Below are positions 29,477 through 37,901 of a DNA stretch of 43,994 bases, one piece after another. The translations under genes were made by a program, and so were the position numbers. The stretch lies in assembly GCF_002090055.1 (NCBI RefSeq), contig NZ_BBRH01000022.1:1-43994 (forward strand). The letters are read 5' to 3'. This DNA comes from Demequina sp. NBRC 110051 (GTDB lineage Bacteria; Actinomycetota; Actinomycetes; Actinomycetales; Demequinaceae). Each line of letters opens with the position of its first letter. Positions within the stretch are counted from its first letter, which is position 1. The notes below the pieces were generated by a model, which did not search any database, was not told the origin of the DNA, and worked only from the letters and a program-made list of their open reading frames with translations.

Positions 29477-30619
29477 CTAGAACAGCGCGTCCTGCAGCTC
29501 GGCAAGATTGCGCTCGGCGCCGTGCCCTGGCGCGTCGCCCGTGGTCGCGTCGCGTCCAGCCCTGCCACTGACGCGGGTGCGCCGCCACTCGCCGTTGCCG
29601 TCGCGTGCCTCGGCACGCTTGACCGCGCCCGCGCTCGATCCCATCGAGCCGGTGTTGGGGTCCTCGACGGCGCGTTCCAGGCCGTGGCTGCGGATCAGCG
29701 GCTTGATGCGGTCGGCAAGCCACCTCCGGTATCCCTTGGGCGCATACGAGCCGTCGTCATAGAGCTCGCGGTAGCGCGGGGTGAGGTCGGGCCGGTGGGT
29801 GTTGAGCCAGCGGGCGTACCACTCCTTCACACCAGGGCGAAGATGAAGCGCGGTATAGGTGACGGAGGTCGCTCCGGCCGCCTTGATGCGCGCGAGAGCG
29901 GCGTCGAGGTGTTCCTCGGAGTCCGTGAGGAACGGCAGGATCGGCATCATGAAGACGGCGACGTCGAAGCCGGCCTCGGCGGCGGCGGCCACGGTCGCGA
30001 GGCGGGCGGTGGCCGTGGGCGTGCCGGGTTCCATCGACTGCTGAATCTCGTCGTCCATGATGGCTATCGACATGGCGAGATCCACCGGCACCTGTGCGGC
30101 GGCCGTGCTCAGGCGCGGCAGGTCCCGGCGCAGCAGCGAGCCCTTGGTGAGGATCGAGAACGGGGTGCCCGCGTCCGCGAGCGCGTCGATGATGCCCGGC
30201 ATCAGGCGGTAGCGGCCCTCCGCGCGCTGGTAGGGGTCGGTATTGGTGCCGAGCGCCACGTGCTCGCGCTGCCATGACCTTTTGGCGAGGTCCTTGCGCA
30301 GCGCCTCGACGACGTTGACCTTGACGATCACCTGGTTATCGAAGTCACGGCCCGCGTCGAGCTCCAGGTACTGGTGGCTGGGCCGCGCAAAACAGTAGAC
30401 GCACGCGTGGCTGCATCCGCGGTACGGGTTGATGGTCCAGGTGAAGGGCACGGCGCTCGACTGGCCCACCTTGTTCAGCGCGGTCTTCGCGAGCACCTCG
30501 TGAAAGGTCACGCCGGCGAACTCGGGGGTCGTGACCGAGCGCACCAGGTTGCTGATCCTCGCCAGGCCCGGCAGGGCGTCGGCGCTCTCGGCGGCGATCG
30601 CCTGCCCTTCCCATCGCAT
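29477..30619 (-). CDS. radical SAM protein of the Rv2578c/SplB-like type
   Basis: 380 residues. The iron-sulfur motif CxxxCxxC is in NPYRGCSHACVYCFARPSHQYLEL. TNTDPYQRAEGRYRLMPGIIDAL and ILTKGSLLRRDLPRL follow, as in the SPL-family radical SAM proteins such as Mycobacterium Rv2578c. The C-terminal 60 residues are charged and probably disordered. The chemistry is unknown. ATG at 30619 gives MRWEGQAI; a perfect LexA-type box begins 9 bases upstream, so SOS control is likely. Confidence 0.85.
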   Translation of the reverse strand: MRWEGQAIAAESADALPGLARISNLVRSVTTPEFAGVTFHEVLAKTALNKVGQSSAVPFTWTINPYRGCSHACVYCFARPSHQYLELDAGRDFDNQVIVKVNVVEALRKDLAKRSWQREHVALGTNTDPYQRAEGRYRLMPGIIDALADAGTPFSILTKGSLLRRDLPRLSTAAAQVPVDLAMSIAIMDDEIQQSMEPGTPTATARLATVAAAAEAGFDVAVFMMPILPFLTDSEEHLDAALARIKAAGATSVTYTALHLRPGVKEWYARWLNTHRPDLTPRYRELYDDGSYAPKGYRRWLADRIKPLIRSHGLERAVEDPNTGSMGSSAGAVKRAEARDGNGEWRRTRVSGRAGRDATTGDAPGHGAERNLAELQDALF

Positions 30620-30627
30620 GCAAGGAT

Positions 30628-30643
30628 TCGAACACATGTTCGA
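30628..30643. promoter_or_regulatory. LexA-type SOS box
   Basis: TCGAACA CA TGTTCGA: seven-base perfect inverted arms with a two-base centre, fitting the mycobacterial SOS box TCGAAC-N4-GTTCGA. Its downstream edge overlaps TCGAAT, a possible -10 six bases before the radical SAM ATG, so LexA would block that promoter. The divergent side has no gene facing it. Confidence 0.8.
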
Positions 30644-30667
30644 CTGGCGCGCAAGCGCCGCGCCGGA

Positions 30668-31438
30668 TCAGCCCTCGAGATCGACCTGACGCACCCCGAG
30701 CGTGAAGTGGGGCATCTCCCCCTCGGGCACCGCGACATCAACCGTCATGGCCGTCGCGTCGCGCTCCTGCGGCGCCGGAACGCTCCACGCGACGTGGTCC
30801 ACCTCCGCCTCGGGCTGGCCGATCACCACCGGCGAGCGGCCGCACCCGAACTCGTCGTCGGCGGCCACCAGTCCTTGGAGGTAGTAGATCTCGGTCTCGC
30901 CGCCCGTGGGGCAGGGCCCGAACTCGGCCCACTCGGTCATCCAATAGTTGTCCACGGTCGCGGGCTCCCACGCGAGCTCAACCCACACCTCACCGCGCGG
31001 CTCCCCCGTCGCCTGCCACACCCACCGAGCGTCACGAGACTGCGTCGCCCACCGAGCGCTCGCCACCGCGCGGTAGTAGTCCTTCGCGGGGTCCTCATCG
31101 GGCACGCGATAGACGTCGACACACGCCGCCGCCTCACCCTCGAACACCACCGTGGCCAAGAACGCGGCCCGCAGGTCAGAGGCCACCCACACCAAGGGCT
31201 CCACGCACGAGGTCTGCACCGGCCCCGTCAGGCCGCTCGCCGGGTCCACAGCCACCACGGGAGCGCCCTCGGGACCTCCCACCGCCTGCGGATCCCCGTC
31301 ATCGAGCGTCGCGCGCGCCGCGATCCACACCACCACAAGCACCAGGACGGTCACGATCAGCGCGACGCGCACCCCCGCCCGGCGTGCTCGACTCCTGGCG
31401 CGCTCGTCCGTCCCAGGAATCTCCGCGGTCTGCGCCAT
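30668..31438 (-). CDS. single-pass membrane protein, unknown function
   Basis: 256 residues. A short basic N-terminus is followed by one hydrophobic helix (about 24-42, VRVALIVTVLVLVVVWIAA), then an extracellular domain with four or more cysteines (TSCVEPL, AACVDVY, GPCPTGG, FGCGRSP), which may form disulfides. No family is recognised. ATG at 31438 has GAGGGGGCGTC upstream. It is next to the radical SAM gene on the same strand, with 48 bases between, but the SOS box lies in that gap, so they are probably separate units. Confidence 0.65.
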   Translation of the reverse strand: MAQTAEIPGTDERARSRARRAGVRVALIVTVLVLVVVWIAARATLDDGDPQAVGGPEGAPVVAVDPASGLTGPVQTSCVEPLVWVASDLRAAFLATVVFEGEAAACVDVYRVPDEDPAKDYYRAVASARWATQSRDARWVWQATGEPRGEVWVELAWEPATVDNYWMTEWAEFGPCPTGGETEIYYLQGLVAADDEFGCGRSPVVIGQPEAEVDHVAWSVPAPQERDATAMTVDVAVPEGEMPHFTLGVRQVDLEG

Positions 31439-31557
31439 GACGCCCCCTCACGGCCGCGCGGGCGTCCATGCCCGCTCGTGCCTGGCCAGAGCATATGGCC
31501 TGGCGGACCCCAGCGAAAGTGCAGAAAAAACGCGACCCGGCCGTCGCATCGGCCCCC

Positions 31558-31577
31558 GGGACGTACGTCCCTTGGAG
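31558..31577 (+). promoter_or_regulatory. 14-bp perfect palindrome abutting a promoter
   Basis: GGGACGTACGTCCC (31558-31571) is a perfect dyad and touches a -35-like TTGGAG (31572-31577). Sixteen bases later AATACT fits a -10, about 80 bases before the PEPCK-like gene. The regulator is unknown. The rest of the 240-base gap (31439-31678) shows nothing else clear. Confidence 0.45.
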
Positions 31578-31678
31578 ATTTCTTTGCCGTCGCAATACTC
31601 GAAGGTGGGGCGCCCGGGCCTCGCACACAACCATCACAGCACAGGCCACCAGGCCACCGCACGCGAAGGAGCCCGTCC

Positions 31679-33592
31679 ATGTCCATCATGCTCGATAACC
31701 CGGTCCTCGCCAGCGTCTCGCTGGGCCCGGAGCTCACGGCGGCGCTTGCGGCCGCCCTCACGGTCACCGTGCCGGCGACGCGCGACGAACTGCATGCGCT
31801 CGCGCTGGGGCCCGACGGCGGCCCTCACCACCGGGTCGACTACGACGTCGACGGCGAGGTCGTCACGGAAGCGACCGTGACGCGCTGCCGCAACGGCGTG
31901 GCCGTCAACTACCCCGAGGACTACATGCGCCGGCGCGACCCGAAGTGCATGGTGATCGCGGATTCGCGACCCACGGACAAGACGCGTTTCGCGGACCGGT
32001 TCGGGCAGTCCTTCGCGGGCACCCGCTCCGACACATTCGCATGGCTCGCGGACCAGGACCTCGTGGTGGTGCCGTTCAAGGCAGGCGGGCTGACGTATGG
32101 GTCGCCGTCGCTCGCGGTCGTGCCGATGAATGCGGCGTTCTTCGCACTGGCGCTCGTGGACCTCCAGGGATGGGTGACGTTCGACGAGCTGGGCCCCTTC
32201 ACGCCCCGGTCGATCCTCTACGTCGCTCCCCCGTTCCGTCACACCCACTTCGACGGCAAGCAGGTGGTGGTGCACGACCGCACCGAGGACCTTCACGAGA
32301 TCTTCGCGTACAACCTGTACCCCGGCCCCAGCGCAAAGAAGGGCGTGTTCTCGGTGCTGCTCGACATCGGGGAAGCCGAGGGCTGGATCACCGCACACGC
32401 CTCGTCCGTGAGGGTGACCACGCCGTACGACAACGAGACGGTCATCATGCATGAGGGCGCCTCGGGCGGAGGCAAGTCCGAGATGTGCCAGGAGCTGCGC
32501 CGCGAGGACGACGGGCGCGTGCTGCTGGGACGCAATGTGGTCACGGGCGAGGACTACCACCTCACCCTCGCGGAGACCTCGGACCTCGCGCCCGTCACCG
32601 ACGACATGACGCTGTGCCACCCGTCGATCCAGGACGGCAGCGGCAAGATGGTCGTGGCCGATGCCGAGGACGGCTGGTTCGTCCGCGTCGACAACCTCAC
32701 CTCGTACGGCCAGGATCCGCACTTCGAGCGCGCCGTCATCCACCCCGACGAGCCGCTGGTGTTCTTCAGCATTGACGGCGTGGCCGATGCGACGGTGCTG
32801 CCATGGGAGCACACCCCCGACGCGGACGGCACGCCCTGCCCCAACCCGCGCGTGGTGATCCCTCGGCGCGGGATCGAGGGGATCGTGCACGAGCCCGCCG
32901 CCGTGGACGTGCGCACCTTCGGCGTGCGCATGCCCGCCTGTACCAGGGACAACCCAACCTACGGAATCATGGGCATGGCGCACTTTGTGCCGCCGGCCAT
33001 CGCATGGCTGTGGCGCCTGATCGCCCCGCGCGGCGATAAGAACCCCTCGATTGGGGAGGCGGCCGATGCCGTAGCCACCTTGGCGCACGGCGGCATGGTC
33101 TCGGAGGGCGTGGGCTCGTATTGGCCGTTCTCGACGGGCACGAAGGTGGCCGCGGCGAACCTGCTGCTCGAGCAGCTGACGACCTACGACAGGACGCGCT
33201 ACGTCCTCACCCCCAACCAACACATCGGCGCCTACAAGGTGGGCTTCGCGGCCGAGTGGCTCACCCGCGAGTGGCTCGCCCGCAAGGGCGGCGGGCGGAT
33301 GAGGGCCGACCAGCTCGAGCCGGCGCGCTGCGCGCTGTTCGGGTACGCCCCCACCGAGGTCACGCTCGACGGGCAGTCGGTGCGCCGCACACTGCTCCGG
33401 CCCGAGATGCAGTCTCAGGTGGGCACGGAGGTCTACGACCGCGGGTGTGCGATCCTCACGGGCTTCTTCAAGTCCGAGCTCGAGCAGTTCCTCACGCCAG
33501 AGCTGTCCGAGCTGGGCCGGCGCATCATCGAGACGTGCCTCGCGGACGGCACGGTGGCCGACTACGAGGCGCTGACACCGATGACGCGGTGA
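31679..33592 (+). CDS. PEPCK-like P-loop protein, DUF4914 type
   Basis: 637 residues. The clearest motif is MHEGASGGGKSEMCQEL near residue 257, a P-loop resembling that of ATP-dependent PEP carboxykinase (GxSGxGKS/T). Blocks such as WPFSTGTKVAAANLLLEQL and TYGIMGMAHFVPPAIAWLWRL fit what I remember of the uncharacterised DUF4914 family. It is not a standard PckA or PckG: the length and the motif LFGYAPTEVTLDG differ. Substrate unknown. ATG at 31679 has GAAGGAGCCCGTCC upstream. Its own promoter region carries a perfect palindrome. Confidence 0.6.
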   Translation: MSIMLDNPVLASVSLGPELTAALAAALTVTVPATRDELHALALGPDGGPHHRVDYDVDGEVVTEATVTRCRNGVAVNYPEDYMRRRDPKCMVIADSRPTDKTRFADRFGQSFAGTRSDTFAWLADQDLVVVPFKAGGLTYGSPSLAVVPMNAAFFALALVDLQGWVTFDELGPFTPRSILYVAPPFRHTHFDGKQVVVHDRTEDLHEIFAYNLYPGPSAKKGVFSVLLDIGEAEGWITAHASSVRVTTPYDNETVIMHEGASGGGKSEMCQELRREDDGRVLLGRNVVTGEDYHLTLAETSDLAPVTDDMTLCHPSIQDGSGKMVVADAEDGWFVRVDNLTSYGQDPHFERAVIHPDEPLVFFSIDGVADATVLPWEHTPDADGTPCPNPRVVIPRRGIEGIVHEPAAVDVRTFGVRMPACTRDNPTYGIMGMAHFVPPAIAWLWRLIAPRGDKNPSIGEAADAVATLAHGGMVSEGVGSYWPFSTGTKVAAANLLLEQLTTYDRTRYVLTPNQHIGAYKVGFAAEWLTREWLARKGGGRMRADQLEPARCALFGYAPTEVTLDGQSVRRTLLRPEMQSQVGTEVYDRGCAILTGFFKSELEQFLTPELSELGRRIIETCLADGTVADYEALTPMTR

Positions 33593-33622
33593 CGGCGTCG
33601 TCGCCTGCACGATGACGACTAC

Positions 33623-33659
33623 CCCGCCCGCACGGCGCAAGTTTCACCGTGCGCGCGGG
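33623..33659 (+). terminator. hairpin downstream of the PEPCK-like gene
   Basis: CGCACGG pairs with CCGTGCG (33629-33635 with 33647-33653), extended by CCCG/CGGG (33623-33626 with 33656-33659) after a small internal loop. There is no T-tract. Position after a stop codon and before an independent gene favours a terminator. Confidence 0.45.
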
Positions 33660-33684
33660 TGCGCCCGCGCCTAGTGTCGGAAGC

Positions 33685-34206
33685 ATGGACTTGGCGACGA
33701 TGCCCACCAGAACCGCGACGCCGCATGACGCGGCGGCGCTTGCCGCCATGCTGTGCGACTTCAACAGGGAGTTCGAGGCTGCCGTCGACGACCTCGCGGT
33801 CGTCGAGGCACGCCTCAGCCGCCTACTGGCGCGCCGCGATTTCTTCGCAGTGTTGGTGGGTGCGCCCGCGATCGGATTCGCAACGGTCGCACTGAGGGCC
33901 ACAGCCTACGGCGATGGCGACGTGGCGGCGTTGGAGGACCTGTATGTGAAGCCCAGTGAGCGCGGCCGCGGGGCAGGGTCCGCACTCATGACGGCGCTGG
34001 GCGCCCAGGCACGCGCGCGCGGGATCGCGGCGGCCGAGGTCTTCGTCGACGAGCCCGACGCGGACGCCTTGCGCTTCTACCAGCGCCACGGCTTTGTGCA
34101 CCGCGACCCCGCGACGGGCGACCGGGCGTTCTATCTGCACCACGACCTCGACGGCGGGCCGCGCCTGCCCCACCCGGAGCGCCAGTTCAGCGACGCCGCG
34201 TCGTAG
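33685..34206 (+). CDS. GNAT family N-acetyltransferase
   Basis: 173 residues. The acetyl-CoA loop is VAALEDLYVKPSERGRGAGSALMTALGAQARARG, followed by the final strand ALRFYQRHGFVHR. The N-terminus is typical of small-molecule GNATs. Substrate unknown. TAGTGT (33672-33677) ends seven bases before ATG 33685, so it is likely leaderless; an internal ATG at 33700 is possible. Confidence 0.85.
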   Translation: MDLATMPTRTATPHDAAALAAMLCDFNREFEAAVDDLAVVEARLSRLLARRDFFAVLVGAPAIGFATVALRATAYGDGDVAALEDLYVKPSERGRGAGSALMTALGAQARARGIAAAEVFVDEPDADALRFYQRHGFVHRDPATGDRAFYLHHDLDGGPRLPHPERQFSDAAS

Positions 34207-34271
34207 GTCCCGGCCAGGGGTGTGCGTGACCCCGTAGGTTGTGGGGGTCCCCCACCCCGCAAGGAGCCACC

Positions 34272-34925
34272 GTGACCGACGACAGCGCGCACGAGTACCG
34301 CGCCAAGATGGCCGAGACCCCGGTCGAGGACGACAGCCGCAGCGAGTACGAGAAACTCGCCGCCGACGAGTGGTTTCGCTACCGCGCGGGCCCGGAGCTC
34401 GCGGACATGCAACGCGCGACTCTGGCGCGCCTGCGCGAGCTGAGCGGGCTGTATTACGACGAGCCCGGGGTCGCTACGCAGATGCTCGAGGACCTGCTGG
34501 GTGCATGCGGGCCGGGGCTCGACTTCCGCCCGCCCATCTACTTCGAGTACAAGGAACGCGTACGGATGGGCAGCAATGTGTTCATCAATGCAAACCTCAT
34601 GATCGTTGGTTCGGGCATCGTCACGATCGGCGACCACGCCCTCATCGGCCCCGACGCCCGCTTCTATACCGTCAACCACGCCTTCGACGTCGAGACCCGG
34701 CGCGAGGGATGGGAGCGCGCCTTCCCCATCACGCTCGAGGACGACGTGTGGCTGGGCGGGTCGGTGGTGCTCTGCCCCGGTGTCACGATCGGGTGCGGTT
34801 CGGTCGTCGCGGCGGGCGCGGTCGTCACCAAGGACGTGCCGGCTGGCGTCGTCGTGGCCGGCAATCCCGCGCGCGTGGTGCGCGTCCTCGACGCGGCTCA
34901 GGAGGATTCCTCGCCCACCCCCTAG
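34272..34925 (+). CDS. sugar O-acetyltransferase (maltose/galactoside acetyltransferase family)
   Basis: 217 residues. The N-terminal mac domain is KMAETPVEDDSRSEYEKLAADEWFRYRAGPEL-like. The left-handed beta helix follows with the catalytic His in RFYTVNHAFDVETR and IGDHALIGPD, and the closing repeats VWLGGSVVLCPGVTIGCGSVVAAGAVVTKDVP. It acetylates sugars with acetyl-CoA in the cytoplasm. GTG at 34272 has AAGGAGCCACC upstream. It follows the GNAT gene by 65 bases. Confidence 0.9.
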   Translation: MTDDSAHEYRAKMAETPVEDDSRSEYEKLAADEWFRYRAGPELADMQRATLARLRELSGLYYDEPGVATQMLEDLLGACGPGLDFRPPIYFEYKERVRMGSNVFINANLMIVGSGIVTIGDHALIGPDARFYTVNHAFDVETRREGWERAFPITLEDDVWLGGSVVLCPGVTIGCGSVVAAGAVVTKDVPAGVVVAGNPARVVRVLDAAQEDSSPTP

Positions 34926-35028
34926 AAAAACTTCGCGGGGCGTGTCAACCGCATCGCCTTCTCGTGCATCACGTTCATGGAGCCGCTCCACGGCATGCAA
35001 TGACGCACAGCACGTAAAGGAGAGTCCC

Positions 35029-35952
35029 ATGTCCCCGACAACCCAATCCCCAGCATCGCAACGTTCCCAGACCACGACGGTCGGCATCTCGTCGGCCGCG
35101 GTGGGGGCGGTCCTCGCCCTCGTCGGCACGTGGGCCATCGGCGGGGCGGCCTCGGCCGATGACCTCATCACCGCCTCGAGCGCCGACTCCGTCGCGCAAC
35201 AGGCGGCCACCAGCCGCGAGGCAGTCACTGTGCAGGGGGTTCGCTACACCCCAGGTGTCTGTGTGCCGGACGACGGCACGACGGCGGACTCCTCGTCGGG
35301 GGCCGATGCGATGGCCGGCTCGCGCACCACAGGCACCGCCGGGTCGGGTGGCTCAGAAGGCGCGAGCGGCTCCGACGGTGCCAGCGCTCGGGGCGCGGAC
35401 GGCGCGGGCGGCACCGGCGGGAACGACACCGGTGACTCCGCCGTCGAGGCCGAGGTGACGTCTCCCGCGGTCGGCGGCGTCGTCGAGGACACCACGGACG
35501 CTGTGGGCGAGGTCCTCGACGGCGTGAGTGACGGGGTCAAGGACACGACCGAGGAACTCGAGGACACGGTCGTCGACGTGGTGCCCGAGGGGCCTCTGCG
35601 TGACACCGTGAAGCCCATCATCGACGCGGTCAACGTCTCCGGGCTGGTGGCCTGGCTGCTGGATTCGCTGCTGTGCGCGACCGACTCGGCGGTCTCCGTC
35701 ACGGCCAGCGACAACGTGGGGGTCGAGGACGTCACGCTCGCGATCGGCGTGGCGGGCTCGACCTTGGTCGACGTCGACCTCGCGCCCAGCGGCGGCAATA
35801 CGTGGACCGGGGCGGTCTCTCCCCTGTCGGCGCTCGACCTGGGCCTGCTCAACCGGGTGGTCTCGGTCGAGGTGACGGCGGTCGATGCCGCGGGCAACAC
35901 CGCCACCACCGTCACCCAGAAGACGGTCGAGATCCTGTCCTGCCTGGGCTAA
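35029..35952 (+). CDS. secreted Ser/Gly/Ala-rich protein with a possible Ig-like C-terminal domain
   Basis: 307 residues. A signal peptide (about 18-43) ends at AASA before DDLIT. Residues 85-140 are a low-complexity Ser, Gly, Ala and Thr linker. The C-terminal part (about 225-307, DSAVSVTASDNVGVEDVTLAIGVAG to AVDAAGNTATTVTQKTVEILS) resembles Ig-like or bacterial surface-domain strands. Cysteines flank the linker and the end (VCVPD and LLCATDS, ILSC). No sortase signal. Secreted or cell-wall associated; function unknown. ATG at 35029 has AAAGGAGAGTCCC upstream. Confidence 0.7.
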   Translation: MSPTTQSPASQRSQTTTVGISSAAVGAVLALVGTWAIGGAASADDLITASSADSVAQQAATSREAVTVQGVRYTPGVCVPDDGTTADSSSGADAMAGSRTTGTAGSGGSEGASGSDGASARGADGAGGTGGNDTGDSAVEAEVTSPAVGGVVEDTTDAVGEVLDGVSDGVKDTTEELEDTVVDVVPEGPLRDTVKPIIDAVNVSGLVAWLLDSLLCATDSAVSVTASDNVGVEDVTLAIGVAGSTLVDVDLAPSGGNTWTGAVSPLSALDLGLLNRVVSVEVTAVDAAGNTATTVTQKTVEILSCLG

Positions 35953-35962
35953 CGACCGGTCG

Positions 35963-36418
35963 TCAGGAGTAAGGCTGCACGCTTGCGGCGTGACGGGCCA
36001 TCTCGCCGAGCACCTCAAGGTCGAGGTCGTCGGCCGAGCCGAACGTCAACGCGGCGGCGCCGGCCTTGACCTTGTGTCCCGGCGCCGCGAGACGGGGCGC
36101 GTAGATGCGCGACAGGTACTCGCGCCCCTCGGCCGCGTTGACGTACAGGCTCACATGACGCTGCTGGCGGGCGAGCCCCACCAGGAACCACGCGACATCC
36201 GCGCCGCGCGGGCGCGGCTGCGTGATGTCGCCGTAGCCCACGATGGCCTGCTCGGTGCCGCCCCAGAAGACCCCGCGCCACAGGCGCCGGCTCGCGCCAG
36301 GAAGGGACGCGACCAGCACCGCGTCCACGGTGACGAGAGAGTCATCGGCGGCCACGGCATCGGCCGCCAAAAAGTCCTCGACACTCTCACCGGTGGGCCG
36401 TACGGAACTCTCCGTCAT
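35963..36418 (-). CDS. DUF1801-like small protein
   Basis: 151 residues. LWRGVFWGGTEQAIVGYGDI and VAWFLVGLARQQRHVSLYVNAAEGREYLSRIY resemble DUF1801/YdhG-like proteins, whose role is not established. ATG at 36418 follows the serine-hydrolase stop by one base, so translation is probably coupled and the two proteins may work together. Confidence 0.65.
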   Translation of the reverse strand: MTESSVRPTGESVEDFLAADAVAADDSLVTVDAVLVASLPGASRRLWRGVFWGGTEQAIVGYGDITQPRPRGADVAWFLVGLARQQRHVSLYVNAAEGREYLSRIYAPRLAAPGHKVKAGAAALTFGSADDLDLEVLGEMARHAASVQPYS

Positions 36419-36419
36419 G

Positions 36420-37823
36420 TCAGTCGACCGCGGGAAGGGCACGCGCGCCGAAGTGCGCGTAAGCGCCGCCGGACTCGGAGCGATAGAAGGTCACGGGCGA
36501 CCAGGTCTCGCCGCCGCGAAAGCGGATGGCATAGACCTGACGCGAGTCATTGGCCTCGACGGCCGTGAGCTCGTACTCCTGGACCGGCTCGGGATCGAGG
36601 TCCGCGAGCGCGCCCAGCATGGTCAGGCGCATGCGCGGGTGCGGCCCCTCCATGAAGGCGTCCAGCTGCAGGGCGGCGCCGCGATAGCTGCCCTCCCACG
36701 CACCCAAAGTGAGGTCGACGGTCTCGGCCGGCGGGACGAACGCGGGGGCAGCCTCGATGCCCGCGACGTCCGCGAAGAACTCCCTGAAGAGAGTCTCGAA
36801 GAGATCCTGTGACTGGCCGCCGTTGGCGAGCAGCGTCACCGCAAGGCCCTGCGCGGGAAGGATGCGCAGGAACGCGTGCTGGCCCACCGTGGCGCCGTCG
36901 TGGCCCAAGAGCCGCTCGCCGTTCCAGTCGAAGCGAATCCATCCCAGCCCCCACGAATCGCCCAGGGATTCGCGGTCGGGAAGGTCGACCTGATGGGCGG
37001 CCATCGCACGGGCCGACTCGGGCATGAGCAGACGCTCACCTGAGAGCCCCGTCCCGCCATGCAGGTGCGCCTGGACAAAGGTCAGCAGGTCGGCGGCGGT
37101 GGAGTTGACGAGCCCCGCGGGGCCCACGGAGCGCGGCATCGCCCACACGGGGGCCGGCACGGGATGGGGAAGGCCGACCACGTGACCCAAGGCGGTGTCC
37201 TGGAGCAGGGCGTCCTCGGGCAGTGTCGAGGTGCGCGCCAAGCCAAGCGGACCCGCGATGCGGTCGCGGATAGCGGCGTCCCAGGTAGAGCCGAGCACCC
37301 GCTCGATGACGCGACCCAGCAGGATGTAGCCCGAATTCGAGTACGACCACGTCTCCCCCACCGGGTGCGCCTGGGCTACCGCGTGCAGGGTCTCGACGTA
37401 GCGCTCGAGCGCATCGTCGCCGCGGCCCGTATCGGAAAAGACGTCACCGTCGATGCCGTTGGTGTGGGTGAGGAGGTGCCAGACGGTCAGCGACTCACGA
37501 GCGACCTTGTCCGCGAGGGTGAGCTCGGGCAGCACGTCGCAAACTCTGGTGTCGAGGGCAAGGAGCCCCTCGTCGACCAACTGCATCGCGAGGGTGGCGG
37601 TCCATACCTTGGTGATCGCCCCGATCTGAAAGACGGTCGCGCCCGTCACCGGCTGCCCGGTGGCGACACGGCTGACGCCGTGGCTGAGGACGTCGATGTG
37701 GTCGTCCGCGGCATCGGCCTCCGTGCGGAGGATTCCCAGTTGCGCGCCGGGGACGCCAAAACGGTCCGCGAGCGCCTCCAGGCGCGTCTGCCAATGGGCG
37801 GTGTCCACGGTGAAGTCCGTCAT
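36420..37823 (-). CDS. serine hydrolase (class C beta-lactamase fold), catalytic serine replaced by alanine
   Basis: 467 residues. The fold is clear: WSYSNSGYILLGRVIE holds the YxN motif and ERLLGHDGATVGQ the HxG that replaces KTG. At the place of the SxxK nucleophile the sequence reads FQIGAITKVWT, with Ala69 instead of Ser (GCG at 37619-37617), while Lys72 is kept. A single base from TCG would give it. It may thus be inactive as a hydrolase and act by binding, or use another nucleophile. No signal peptide is seen, so it is cytoplasmic. ATG at 37823 has GGGGGAAGGCGT upstream. Confidence 0.85.
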   Translation of the reverse strand: MTDFTVDTAHWQTRLEALADRFGVPGAQLGILRTEADAADDHIDVLSHGVSRVATGQPVTGATVFQIGAITKVWTATLAMQLVDEGLLALDTRVCDVLPELTLADKVARESLTVWHLLTHTNGIDGDVFSDTGRGDDALERYVETLHAVAQAHPVGETWSYSNSGYILLGRVIERVLGSTWDAAIRDRIAGPLGLARTSTLPEDALLQDTALGHVVGLPHPVPAPVWAMPRSVGPAGLVNSTAADLLTFVQAHLHGGTGLSGERLLMPESARAMAAHQVDLPDRESLGDSWGLGWIRFDWNGERLLGHDGATVGQHAFLRILPAQGLAVTLLANGGQSQDLFETLFREFFADVAGIEAAPAFVPPAETVDLTLGAWEGSYRGAALQLDAFMEGPHPRMRLTMLGALADLDPEPVQEYELTAVEANDSRQVYAIRFRGGETWSPVTFYRSESGGAYAHFGARALPAVD

Positions 37824-37901
37824 ACGCCTTCCCCCTTTTCATGGTCTGACTCACCGTAACCGACACTCCCGTGCACGCCCAGGTTCACGTAGAATCCCCG
37901 C

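Noticed and set aside
30374..31678. Upstream extension of the PEPCK-like protein
   Set aside because: The frame is open for over 400 codons, but its translation is antisense to the radical SAM and membrane protein genes and lacks any family resemblance; the ATG at 31679 has a good ribosome site.
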